From Mesostigma viride (taxonomy: Eukaryota; Streptophyta; Mesostigmatophyceae; Mesostigmatales; Mesostigmataceae): 64,000 bases of DNA. The DNA lies in assembly GCA_009746045.1 (NCBI GenBank), contig RPFO01001075.1:157501-221500 (forward strand), given 5' to 3'. This document shows positions 10,388 through 21,570 of the stretch, one piece after another; position 1 is the first letter of the stretch; each line of letters starts with the position of its first letter. Under the pieces are notes generated by a model that did not search any database, was not told the origin of the DNA, and was given only the letters and a program-made list of their open reading frames with translations. Position numbers and translations under genes: made by a program.

Positions 10388-10695
10388 GCATGCACTTTGT
10401 GCACCCAGAGCGAGTGTAGTTTACACCCTACTACCCTTGCAGGAAGTAGCCCAGAATGTACTAAAAGCCATATGCCCCTTCTCAGGGATATGTGCTACAT
10501 GTACTCCCAACGGAGATATCAAGGAGATATTAATTAATTTATTTACTAATTAATTAGGAACATAACTCCGTTGGGAGCATACGCAGCACATATCCCAGAG
10601 AAGGGGCAAAATGGCTTTTAATACATTCTGAGCTACTTCCTGCAAGGGTGGGAATGTAATAAACGACCCTTGCTCTAGGTGCACCAAGGGCACCT
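10388..10695. repeat. fold-back inverted repeat, arms about 130 bp
   Basis: The left arm (about 10388-10520) and right arm (about 10560-10695) are diverged reverse complements, sharing for example the CCCTTGCAGG...AGTAGCCCAGAATGTA and CCTTCTCAGGGATATGTGCT segments. The centre is AT-rich (TTAATTAATTTATTTACTAA). It could be two inverted insertions of one repeat or a fold-back transposon. Confidence 0.7.
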
Positions 10696-10944
10696 GCACC
10701 CCCCAGGGCCCAGAGTCTCGAGCTCAACCCAACTAAGGGGAGCCCGTCATAGGGGGGGTAGATCAGCATGGCTATACGAGAGCTAGGGCATGGTGTCTCA
10801 GCAGAGAGTGACTCCCTGCATGGGCACTGCACTGATGAAATAAAGCTAGGCATCATCTGGAGTGTGGCACATCATAGGCACACATGTACATGACTAAAAA
10901 TGCTAGGCATCAGCTGGTATAGTGCCTGTAGTAGGCGGGCATGT

Positions 10945-11935
10945 ACAATTAATTAATTAATTAGACTCGTGCTCCCGTTGGGGAGTCACGGAGCATTACT
11001 AAACCCCAATGGATGGATGGATGGGTGCAAACATTCCTACCGGTCTAATCTATCTACATTGGCTACATACTACATCTATCTAACAGCATTCTAACTACAA
11101 CATCTATCTAGGCAGCCGCTCGCTGCCCTAGGGGGAGCTATCTGGCGTGCCTCCCGCGGGATTGCACACGCGGGCGCTTCCCCACTGGGGGGGGCTCGTT
11201 GTCCTCTATGACCTGGGCCCACTTGGCCTTGTCCATCATCTTCTTCCAAATCACGGAGAGGCCTAGGCCCCCCATGTCCTCTACTAGCTGTTCTTTGAAG
11301 GTGCGGGCCTTGCGGCGTCTAACATCACTGGGCCCAGCCCACGTCAGGAGGTGCCGGCCAGGCTGGGCTGGTCGCAGACCTGCGGGGGGGCCACGTGAGG
11401 TGTCTACCTAGCTGGTTGGTGCGAGCTAGGTGCCCTACTAGCTGCAGGCGGCGTTGCTTAATGGTGCTGGTGATATAGGGCATGCCCTGGTACAGGTCCA
11501 GGTGCTGGTGATATAGGGCATGTACAAGGCCACGGTCTAACTAGCTATTTCTACACTACTGCTGCTGTATTCCCCTAAGCTGGGGCGTCTGAAGTCGCTG
11601 GGGCCGCGGTGGTCGCGGGGGTCGCGTGCCAGGGCTTGTGGCTGACGTAGATGGCCGCCCCCTCACTTCCAGTACACCGGCTGGCCCGCCTTGGTCTGCC
11701 GGAGCTGGAGGTAGGTGGGCCATAGCTCCCGTGGCCGTTGTTGCTGCGCCAGGGTCAAGTCGTCGTCCCGCCGTGAAGGGAGTGTTCTCGAGCCGCTTGC
11801 GGCGTCTGAGAAACGAAATCTTGTCCGATGGGCTCTTAAAGATGAGAAGAAGCGGGAGCGCCCCTGCCTTACCCCGCGCACGGGGAAGGCGATGGGCGAC
11901 CAGCTTAATCTCACCATGCATGTTACAATTTAATT
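10945..11935 (-). mobile_element. LINE copy, internally deleted (ORF1 end, ORF2 end, 3' tail)
   Basis: Read on the minus strand, 11.92-11.66 kb carries an ORF1 C-terminal block (DDDLTLAQQQRPRELWPTYL). 11.4-11.2 kb carries the ORF2 C-terminal MGGLGLSVIWKKMMDKAKWA-type block. 11.0-10.945 kb carries the 3' hairpin and TTAAT-type tail. ORF1 end and ORF2 end are only a few hundred bases apart, so most of ORF2 (reverse transcriptase) is missing. Frames are broken. Confidence 0.7.
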
Positions 11936-12189
11936 TTTAATTTTAATAGACGTTGGATCGCCATGCGTCCGGGAGTAGTTGTCTCAATTAATAGCATAGA
12001 CTAGACCTTTTGAGTGGTTTTCCATTTGCGGGTATTTCCTCGTAAATGGTGGGAGAGCGGTGGCAGTAATGGTGCTCACCATTATTAGACTAGCTCCCGG
12101 CCAGTTAGGCTCGAAACACACGCCCTGATCAAGCAAGCTGTTTCCGACCCCACCGTCTAGGTAATCTAGTCGATCACTCTTCACGTAAG

Positions 12190-12360
12190 CCAGCCATAAT
12201 TTCAATGAACAAGGCTACACATTTCCGTATCGCCATGCATTCAGTGATATTCATCATCCTGAACGACTCGAAAACGCGGAAAAGATAACGGCAGGCTCGA
12301 GCTACCATGGTCCGGATTCTCCAGCTTTCTGGCTTGTGCTGGTTGCCTGATTGATGATAA
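12190..12360 (+). repeat. dispersed repeat family X, copy 1
   Basis: About 170 bp, about 85-90% similar by eye to 18777-18960, sharing ATCATCCTGAACGACTCGAA and GGCAGGCTCGAGCTACCAT. Parts recur in inverted orientation near 41.7-41.96 kb. Function and class unknown. Confidence 0.7.
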
Positions 12361-12924
12361 GTTATTCAAGCTGTCCAATTCACGCATGCAAGATAGTACT
12401 CATCAATGTTTCAACCAGCAAGTATGCCCCACTTCACAGCACCCGGGACAGATGCCGGTTGTACGTAGGCAACTTAACTCGGTAACACAACCTACAAAAT
12501 CGCAACTCTAACCTATTAGCGCGGGATTGATGTACAAGACAGTTACAAAGGAAAATGGGCAGCCATGCATTATAATCCAAGGAAGTACACCATGTAGTTA
12601 CAAGTCTAGTATCCTGCGCTATCCAGCTGGGTTCACGGGAGCACGAGTTTAATTGATCCAGCGCCATGGGTTCGTGCATTAGTCGGTTGGCTGATCAGGC
12701 AGCTCAGCATTCTGGAAGAAAACTTGAGGATACTGTGGCAGTTTGATCTAACGGGAACAGAGAATGAGCGTGTGATACCCGGGTGTGAAACGCACCGTAC
12801 CCTGGGATGTAGAGGCGAAGGTGGGAGTCTGCCTCCAGTACACTTGCAGCCTTGTTCTATAACGGCCACAGCCAGTCTGTAAAGGCAATGCTGGAATATG
12901 GTGGAGAGCCAGGATGATCCGAGG
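12361..12924. other. no gene recognised
   Basis: Includes a partial LINE 3' signature (ACGGGAGCACGAGTTTAATTGA at about 12637-12658). Short ORFs on the minus strand are not convincing. Confidence 0.3.
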
Positions 12925-13218
12925 TCAAGAGATTGATAAGTGACACGAGAGATAGCAGTCATTCAGGGCAACATTCATGAAATCACCAGCCATATCTCTC
13001 TGGTTGTCGCAGGCTTCGAGTGCGTGCTGCATAAAAACGCTAAGATGCCTTGCTAGTTGAAGATGCCGCAATGGCGTGGCCGGCCCACTTCTTTTATGAA
13101 GCATTATCTCGACGGCCTCACCGTCCATACAGCAAAAACAAGTAATCGCGTTTGTAAAGAACGCACGAATCCCAAGCCACCAGCCAACGTCATTTAAACC
13201 AACGAGCATTATATGCAT
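12925..13218 (-). CDS. hypothetical 97-aa protein
   Basis: ATG at 13218. The product is mixed in composition, with a central CFCCMDGE motif and no low-complexity tract. I recognise no family. It overlaps no stronger candidate and has no obvious splice partner. Low confidence; it could be an exon or chance. Confidence 0.25.
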   Translation of the reverse strand: MHIMLVGLNDVGWWLGIRAFFTNAITCFCCMDGEAVEIMLHKRSGPATPLRHLQLARHLSVFMQHALEACDNQRDMAGDFMNVALNDCYLSCHLSIS

Positions 13219-14399
13219 TTCCCGCTACATTACGGCCAACCATTCTGCAGACCAGCTCTTGTCGCTGGATGCAGCCAGCATTGCCATCGCACTCTCGGTT
13301 AGGCCCGAGTGGTGCCAAAGTTGATCCCAGTGCTCGTCAGATAACTAACCGACCAACTCTGTGCCGTAATTTCCTAGACATATTTGATCAGAATTTCTTA
13401 AATACGAACAACTCCTTGCAGGCTGCAGTCAGTCAGCTCGTTTCCGGCGCTGGTTACGCCGACTCAGTTCACCACCTTTCGAAGCAATGATCCTTACTGA
13501 AGAACTACCACTGAAGGCTTTTCGCATAGCACTGAAAGCTTTTCGCACATGCCTGCCGAAGACAGACGAATACCAACTGCATTAAAGTATTATTTGCACG
13601 ATATAAGATTAGGTAGGTGCCCTATCTAAGGTACTTATTGACCAGTGCGTCTGCTCTCTGCCGTCTCAAGTCTGTTTGGTAGTGACTAGGCATTGCCTCC
13701 ATTATGTAGTAGGAACTCGGAAATAGTTTCGAGGATGGTTTATCACCTTGATGTTCCTCGATTGACCTACCGCCCTGGGCCCTGGCACCGCAGGTATTTT
13801 GACGTTCGCACTTAGAATTGAACCCTGTCCTGGCCTTGTCTCGAGATTTTATTTTTTCTGAGGAAACTTCCGGTGAGCAGGGTGTGAGCCATCATGACGT
13901 GATGCAACTCTCGCAAGTCGCAATTAGTAGATACCTAGTTGGCGTAATGTAATAGATAGGTTGCTGCGGCCTGGCTCAATGCTCAAGGCTGCGGTGGCAC
14001 ATACGCGGCCCAGGACTCAGGAGCTATGAGGACCAATGATTTGGCGCGCGGTGCGGCGGGGGTGCTGGACTGCTGGCTGCATCAGGCTGCATCCCGGATA
14101 TCTCCTCGGCCCATAGGATAGCATAGGTACTGTAGGATGGAGTAGGATGGAGTTATTACAGTAGGCGCGCCACCTCGCGCGCCAGCTCTGGACGCAGGCC
14201 ATGCCACGTGACGACCGCTTCCGTCCTTCGCTGTGGGGACTAACCGAGTGAGGCAATATCCACGCACATGCGCGCGTTTCCTCCCAGTTACCACGGCAAC
14301 CTCCCACGGGTGACCTGGTCATCTGGACGACCATTGCTTGACATTGACATTTCTTTGACAGCGCCGCGGACGTTGAAGGTTTTCTGCGGTAGGGTCATC
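13219..14399. other. intergenic, upstream of the ParA-like gene
   Basis: No supported coding region. The 5' UTR and promoter of the 14400 gene should lie near the right end. Confidence 0.4.
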
Positions 14400-17300
14400 A
14401 TGGATAAAAGGAAGAAGGCAGCTGGGCAGCAGCGATCATCCCGGTCCGGGAAACGGCAATCTACTGATAGCCACACGGCCGGTTCCAAGAAACCTGCCAA
14501 GAAACCGGAAACATGTCACCCGCCAATCATAGAGCCCAAGGACAGCACTCCCAAACTGATTGCGTGCTTCAACTACAAAGGGTGGGTGTGTTTTTGCGCG
14601 CAGCCTGTTGTGCGCGAATGTAGACCGCTTGCCGCCGTCTAGCCGGGCATTCCGTCGAAGGATGTGCACGCTGACACTGGCTCTCGCATAATTTCTCTTC
14701 TGCATTTGCTTATGGGTCGAATCCTGCAGAGGTGTTGGCAAGACGAGCATCGCCATCAACATTGGGTACGCGCTCCGGCTCATGGGTTATCGCACCTGCT
14801 ACGTCGATTGCGACTCTCAGTGTAACTTGACGACCTTTTTCAACACTCAGCAGAAGCCTTCCGTCGAGGAAGAGCCCGAGGCGTCCGACGATGGCTCGGA
14901 GGATTCGCTGGACCCGCCCGCCCTTGACGATTTCAAGTATGATGACGACGATGCGACGAGCAACCGCTTGGGGCCCCGCCGCGCCACCCGGCCCAAGCTC
15001 AGCGCAAACAGCCTGCAGGATAACATCCGCTCGTTCCCGGAGGGTATGTGCCAGCAGGGCTCGTTTGACCGGGATGGCCGCGAGTTCCCTGCCACCATCC
15101 GCAAAGTGCTGCTTGACGTCTTCCGCGGCAACCCCGGGTCAACCACTGTGCTGGACTTTGCTGCCAAACACGACGAGAAAGGCGAGCCCGAGTACCCCAA
15201 CTACCCGGACGGCCTGTTCCTGCTTCCCGGGGACAAGGACATGCATGCGATGCTGGAGGTGAAGATGCAGCAGGCGACCAGCAACGTGCACCAGCCAGGG
15301 CAGGAGGACGCGTTCATGGTGCTGGGGGGGTTCCGCAAGGCGCTGCACGACATTGCGCGCGCACACAAGGTCAAGTTCATGGTGTGCGACTTTGGCCCAA
15401 GCGCAGGTGTGATGAATGAGACCATGGTGGCCTCCTGCGACTACATCGTCCCCTCCTTCCAGCCGGACTTCTTCTCAGCTAGCTCCGTCTACGGCCTGCT
15501 GCACACGGTGCTCCCCAGGTAAGGAGGTGGGCGGTGTGCTTGAGGGTTTTTATGCCAACCAGGGGTGGTTGCCTTGAGGCAATACGGGGGTGGGGAGGGG
15601 GAAGTCTTTGGGTGCCGTTAGGCATACGGCTGGCCAAGAGTGGAATGGGCACCGATACGCAAAATGAAAATGGTAGCTAGTCAGCCATGAACTCGGGCAC
15701 AAGTAAGAGACAAATTTGCCAATGTCAGGAGGTATAGTTTTGTTTGGTGCAGTGTTTCTGCGAAGGTGGGGGGCATTCCGGACAAACCGGACGAGGCCGC
15801 GTAGCGGCTAAGGGGGGGGGTCCGGGGGGGGCGGTAATTTTTTTTTTCAAAACAAAAACCTCTATAGCAATTCTATCATGCTTTTAAAAAGGGTTTATTG
15901 GTCTCTTACAAAACTGGGCCATCCCTTACATTAAATTTATTAAGTGAGACAACTATTAAACTTATTGCCACTTGTGACACGCCCCTGTCTCCGGCCCTGG
16001 TTTGGAAATCAGCAGACCACAGCCTGTCAATCACCGGCTTTCCCTCGGCAAGGAGAGCCCCCACTTGCTTGGTTGTGCCTTCATGCTCACTTAGCCTTGT
16101 CTTCCGGTCGCACATGAATGGACATGTTTGTTCCCTGATGTATGCCACTGAGCAGCACGTCCTGCATTCCACCTGCCACCGGCCGTTCTTGAAGTACACG
16201 TGAGCCCACTGGTAATTGTCGTTCTGGAACCACTCGTCCTTTGGCCTGCGCACCGTACTAAGGCTTCCGAGCAGCTTTCGTTTTCAACTTCGCTGCAGGC
16301 CCTGCTTTGCCACTGCTGCGGCCTTTTCCACTGCCCACTTTCCCCTGTGCAACCTTTGCCTTCTTCTTCGGCGGCCCCGCGTTACCATCCTCATCTGCAG
16401 CGTCGCCAGCTCGCAGTTCATCACCGTCGGAACTGCTTGCCGGACGCGCAGCAGGGGTAGAATCGGCAGCCTCTGCATCGCCTCCTCCCGAGTCTTCTTC
16501 TGTCTCGACACCCGAAATCCCGTTGGAAATCTCGTCGCTATCACGCTTGACATCACCTTGCTCGTCAGCGTTCAGCTCGCTGCTATCTTTTCCGTCATCA
16601 TCCACTATTCCGGGTCTCGGCAGCCTGCCGTTACCTGCTGTGCCCAATTCTAAAATACCTCCGCCTGCTGTAAAAAAATTCCTGAACCTAAATACTGTCG
16701 GAATAGGCACCTTTCTCTTTTTGCTGCTCATTCCCTAAAAACACTTAACGCACGCTACTCACTAAACATTCGAAAGCAAAATGCAGCTGCGTAGCTCGGC
16801 AGCCGCCGCTGTGGCTGGCTTTCGTCTTCGTTTTCTGCATAGCTCTCAGGCGTTTCGTTCATCAGGCTGCGCTACCAATACGACAAGTGTGTTTATGGAT
16901 TCAGAGAGTCAGAATATTCAATTCATGCCGAGTATCCACCAATTCATGTGAAGGTGCCGAAGGTAAGAAGCATCTGACATGGAATCCTGCAGTGCGAGTG
17001 GAACCTAGGGCGCTGTGGCAGTCAGCGGCCCAGGCTGGCAGCCTGCCGAACAAGCATAGCCGGGCGGCGGGGCCACCGGACACCAACCGGACGACGTCCG
17101 GACGGCCGCGCGGGCTCCGGACAAGTGCGTCCGGACGGCCTGGCGGCGTCCGGACCACCGGACACAATGTCCGGAACCAGACCGTTAGCAGAAACACTGG
17201 GTTGGTGAGAGCTGGTAGCACTAGCCTACCATGTTCCAGGCCGTCATGTGCTGCGCATGAAGCACTACTACGGAGAACGCGGATACCCGCGTGGGGGCAG

Positions 17301-18039
17301 AAGGTGGTGCATCCCTTGGCGTCTGCTCCCTGCACTTGCCCTGCCCCCCTGCCCCCTTCCTCCCCTCTATCGAGCGTTGCCCCCTGTGCCTGTGTCCGCG
17401 ATCTTGTTCTTGTCCATTGTAGAGATTTCTTGGGTTGTGCTTTATGATATCTCCTGTGGCAAGGTTCTTAATCTGCTGACCTGCGATTCAAAGCTGACAA
17501 GCTTCTCTGCATGCTGTGATACCGTTGCATCTGCCTGAGCTACGTGCATTGCTGAACCCTGCCACATGGTGACATCGGTCAGCATCATCGCGAGGCAGCG
17601 CACCATCAAGTCGCAGGAGGACAAATATCTTCCCAAGGTGGCCCCATATGTGGGCTACGGGTTCAATCCGGCGCCTCCGCGGCTGCTTCCGTTCCTCATG
17701 ACCAACTACGCAACACAGAGCAGCTCGGTGTCACTGTACGACTGCAGCTTCTTCGACCTGGCCAATCGAGTGATCCAGAACCAGAACGTTCCGCGTGATG
17801 TGCAGGAGCTGTTTGAGAAGGACGGCGCGGGCCAGATGGCCGTTCCGTTCCTGCGCTACGTGCCGACGGCGTTCAAGAGCGCGCAGACACTGGGCTATCC
17901 GGCAGTGGGGCTGTCGCAGAAGATCTTTGAAGATCGGAAGCGTGAGCTCCCGTGGGGCATCAGGACAGAGCTGGAGATTGTTCGGTCGGCATTTGCGGGC
18001 CTGGCGAGGCTAATCAGCAATGTGTCTAATGCCGCGTAG
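14400..18039 (+). CDS. ParA/MinD-like (SIMIBI) P-loop ATPase
   Basis: Proposed exons 14400-14581, 14730-15518 and 17583-18039 (about 475 aa). The exon 1/2 junction rebuilds the deviant Walker A KGGVGKTS with matching phase. It is followed by the family's YRTCYVDCDSQCNLTTF block (Walker A' type), KFMVCDFGPSAGVMNE (Walker B type) and CDYIVPSFQPDFFSASSVYG. Exon 3 gives a conserved ParA-like C-terminal part (LLPFLMTNYA). The N-terminus is basic and disordered, with acidic inserts of about 40 residues after Walker A. The exon 2/3 acceptor at 17583 fits by phase but has a weak pyrimidine tract, and a short exon could be missing in the 2-kb intron, most of which is a hAT insertion. ParA ATPases dimerise on ATP and position DNA or protein cargo; the role of eukaryotic copies is unknown to me. 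In-frame Met at 14268 is an alternative start. Confidence 0.75.
15750..17199. mobile_element. hAT-like element 2 in the ParA-gene intron
   Basis: Terminal inverted repeats are CAGTGTTTCTGCGAAGG at the left and its near-complement CCGTTAGCAGAAACACTG at the right. An imperfect 8-bp target duplication flanks them: GTTTGGTG (15742-15749) and GGTTGGTG (17200-17207). An 8-bp duplication and CAGTG...CACTG ends are hAT hallmarks. Subterminal zones are packed with CCGGAC/GTCCGG motifs (about 15775-15790 and 17085-17180). At 1,450 bp it is too short for a full transposase, so it is non-autonomous or internally deleted. It carries two minus-strand ORFs. Confidence 0.85.
16258..16731 (-). CDS. hAT element 2 ORF, basic/acidic disordered protein
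   Basis: 157 codons from ATG 16731. The N-terminus MSSKKRKVPIPTVFRF is basic and looks like a nuclear localisation signal. An acidic Asp/Glu/Ser middle and a Lys/Ala-rich tail follow. It has no catalytic residues. It is probably the N-terminal part of a former transposase. The next ORF (16253-15906, another frame) holds a Cys-rich VECRTCC...CPFMCDRK segment with two CxxC-like pairs and a nearby SEHE, reminiscent of a BED-type zinc finger. A frameshift or lost intron separates the two. Confidence 0.4.
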   Translation of the reverse strand: MSSKKRKVPIPTVFRFRNFFTAGGGILELGTAGNGRLPRPGIVDDDGKDSSELNADEQGDVKRDSDEISNGISGVETEEDSGGGDAEAADSTPAARPASSSDGDELRAGDAADEDGNAGPPKKKAKVAQGKVGSGKGRSSGKAGPAAKLKTKAARKP

Positions 18040-18205
18040 GCCGGTGTGATAACATTGTACATCTTTGTAGGAGTATCACAATCCAGTCTGGTGGTGATAT
18101 GTGAGCGCTGGTTCCTGTACGCAGGCAACTATAGCTAAAACAGTTGTGCACTGGGGATGGGATCGAAAACGCTTCAGCACACAGCTCTTCTGAAGACAGT
18201 GCAAC

Positions 18206-18720
18206 ATGATGCTGCTGCTGTTGCTGCTGCTGCTACGCAATCATGCCGCATATGAAGAATCCCCCCTTGTTCTCTCGGTTCTCACGTATGGCGCCGAGAC
18301 GTGGACCCTCACATTCGACCTCAAGGAAAAGCTGGACGGCGCGGTCACCAATATGCTGCGGTCAATCTTTCGTGTGGGCTATGCCGCCCACGCCCGCAAG
18401 GAGGACTTGAATTTGGGCTTGCCACTAATCACTAGCACCAGCAAGCAGCGCAGTTTGCAACCAGAAACTAGGGCACTTAGCTCGTACCAACCAGGTAGAC
18501 ACTTCTCGTGGCCCATCCGCAGGGCTGCTGCCCACTCATCCGGGCGCAGGCACCTCAGGTCAAGTGGGATGGGCCCTGTGATGTTAGACGCAGCAAGGCG
18601 CCCACACATTCAAGGAGCAAAGTTCTGCTAGAGGATATGGGGGGCCTAGGCCTAGAGCTCTGTGATATGGATAAAGATGCAGGATTGTGCCAACTGGGCC
18701 CAGGTTGTAGAAGACAATGA
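18206..18720 (+). mobile_element. LINE ORF2 C-terminal fragment
   Basis: Reads LSVLTYGAETWTLTFDLKEK followed by a LDGAVTNMLRSIFRVG block, the segment that follows the reverse-transcriptase domain in many LINEs. Further on, at about 18635-18720, a GGLGLELCDMDKDAG block aligns with the ORF2 C-terminus at 42.15 kb. Frames are disrupted and the 5' part is missing. A short (GCT/CTG)n tract at about 18211-18235 precedes it. Confidence 0.7.
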
Positions 18721-18776
18721 CCCTCAGGACTGCTGTGGGAAAGAAGCATATTTGGTCATCTAGTTGCTCTGCACTT

Positions 18777-18960
18777 ACGCCAGCCGTAATTTCAATGCAC
18801 AAGGCTACACATTTCCATTGATCTCCATTCATATTCATCATCCTGAACGACTCGAAAACGCGGACAAGATAACGGCAGGCTCGAGCTACCATATATATGG
18901 TCCGGATTTTCCCAATTTCTGGCCTGCGCTGGTTGTGGATCGATCCTTGATATCTGTACC
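18777..18960 (+). repeat. dispersed repeat family X, copy 2
   Basis: Same orientation as 12190-12360 and very similar to it. It contains an extra ATATAT insertion and lies between two LINE fragments. Confidence 0.7.
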
Positions 18961-19023
18961 TATGCATGCGAAGAATGCCAGGAGAGACCGCTAGTGTAGG
19001 GTCTGGCACTCCATATTGATAGA

Positions 19024-19219
19024 ATTAATTAATTAATTAATTAATTAATTAGACTCGTGCTCCCGTTGGGGAGTCACGGAGCTAACATTAACGCCTATGG
19101 ATGGATGGATGGGTGCAAACATTTTAGAAGATTGATAGAATGACCGGTGGGATTGTGTGCACCCACCCATCCATCCGTGACTCCCCAACGGGAGCACGAG
19201 TAATCCATTAATGAATTAA
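19024..19219. repeat. two LINE 3' tails in inverted orientation
   Basis: A minus-strand tail (TTAAT-type tract then GACTCGTGCTCCCGTTGGGG at 19024-19080) faces a plus-strand tail (GACTCCCCAACGGGAGCACG at about 19179-19198). About 90 bp of related 3' UTR with (GGAT)n/(CATC)n lies between them. The pair forms an imperfect hairpin. Confidence 0.7.
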
Positions 19220-21570
19220 TATGGAGAATCAATCATGGCAGATACGCCAGCCGGAGCTACATGTTGAAGATTTCCAACCACTGAACAGTCATGTGGCAAA
19301 CTGTTTAAGCTAAACGATTTTTTTTACTGACTAGGTTGTCCCCAGTTTACAAATTATCAAAATTAACAAAATTACCAAAATTAACAAAATAACACAAATC
19401 ACAAGAAAGCAACATAGTGCAATTTAATTAAGGAAAACATATATACCATATGAAGCAAGTTCACTCATAAAATGCTATGTCAGAGTCGGAGTCCGATGAC
19501 AACAACATATCTGGGGCATCCTTATTCCGTTCGTCACGGAGGACTTTGTCAAGGAGTTGCTCATCTGTCAATTCATCATCATCACGAAGGGGCTTACGCA
19601 CCTCTTCGATGATGGCATCTATGTCAAAATACCCACAGGCCGGTGGCTCCTCAGTTGGGCGTGCAGCGCGTTCTTGGCGTTGAGCCGCGCGTGCATCTGG
19701 AAACACTGCATCTACATCATCTGATTCAAAGTACCGCTCACGCGGATTAAACAGGGCTCTTTCAAGGCCGCGTGCTATAGCTGACAAAGAATGTTCACCA
19801 AGCCTAGGTTCAACCATGATCTCGAATGCAGCTTGTACACGTGGGTAATCAAGGCCCCTACCTGCAAGAAATCTAGCATCTAGCGAGTATCGCCCCGTCT
19901 TGAACATGTGGGCGAGGGTTTTAATCAAGTTTGGACGCAAGCTAATACTATTGTGGTGCTTAAACCAGTATACCGCCGCACGCTCAAGTAAGTTGTAGGC
20001 GGTCAAGGAGCACCGTCCCTTGAGAGTGGGGGATCCGTGTAATAAATATTCTATACGCCCCTCTTCTTTGTCATCCTCATCAATGCCATGGCAATACAAA
20101 ATCTGAAATCCCTCCTGCTCTTCCGATTTAAGCAAATAGCCTATCATCCCTGAATAATTCAATTTGTGGCTGGACTTCACTTGGCGTGCCACAAGGCTCG
20201 GCTTGGTTTTGTCATGTTTTCCCTTTTCATCTATTGGTTCACCCCACCCAAGTTCTTTCTTGAGCTTGAGTTTCACAGCATGGGCCGATGTAGCCTCAAC
20301 GTCAATGAGCATGTGGACGTGCTTGTGCATTTCGAGTATTCCTTCCTCCACAATTGACATGCCCTTGCCGCCATTGGCTAGGTGGAAGGCCTCTATCTTG
20401 CCAAGCTCATCATCGTCAAGATCGCGAGCCCCCCCTGAAATGGAGATGTGGAGTGTCATATTTTTTAGCGCCGTAGGCCCACGTGCGCGCTTGGGTTGAC
20501 GTAATGGGATGTAATCGTCAGTTTCGTGTGCTTGATCTTGGTGCTGTTTTTCGACGTTGACTTGCTCATCCGTTGCGGTAGCCTCACGCTCTTGTAGTTG
20601 CTGTCTTGCTTGGCTGTGACGAGAAGGGTACATGAAAAAAAAAAAATGCAGATTTTTTGCAAGGATCGTGGTCAAGATTGGTTTAAAGACATAATTAATT
20701 TTCAAAGAAAAACTCACGTGGACAAGTTTGGCAAGAATACAAGTTGGAAAAAAAACCCTACAAAGGATTCAGCGGCTTACCGTCCACGCTTTATCTTGCA
20801 TGTTACGTGACGGGTGAGACCAGCTTGGCTCCTGGCTACGAAAGGCGGCTCGCAACAGTTGCACATGAAATTCTGATTTTTAATGGCCCCTTCGCCATCG
20901 CTGTCCTCGTCATCACCGGAAACACCAGCTTCATCATCTATGAATTTACATCTTTTTGCCCAACGTGGAGGGGGATCCTCTTCGTCAACCTCATCCCCTT
21001 CCTCCTCTTCTGCCACTTCTTCATCCGCTTCTTGTTCAGCTTCTGGTTCGTCTTCCTTGTCGACATTGTTTTCATCGTCATCCTCGGAGGCATCGTCTAA
21101 AATAGCATGCCGTCCGCGCCGCCGGTGCCTTGTTTCACAGTTTAGCTCAGGCACAACGTCGTCCTCAAGAATCTGGAGGTTCGCATGTGCTGGATCCGTC
21201 GGGTCCCGTTCTTTGGGATGAACTAGGTGGTCCGGCGTCGTTGGCGGGTGCTGAGCCGGCGTGGTCGTCATGGACGGGGTCGTCATCTGCCGACGGCTCA
21301 AAAGCAGGCGTTTCCTCATTGCGTTCGTCAAAATTGAGGGCTCGTTTAGTCCCCTTGCCGGGCCAGGGCGACTTGCCGGCGTTTTGGTCTTGGCCATGTT
21401 GTTTTGTGGACGTTTGTGTTGATGATGATGGGGTTACAGATGACCCCCCAGCAAGCTTGCCGGCAGCAGACAAAACGGAGTTTAATAATTCATCCTCGTC
21501 TGCCTGGGACCCCGTCAGATCCACGCTATCCACCGCTGCCCCTTTATTGATTGCGTTTGAGAGAAGAGGC

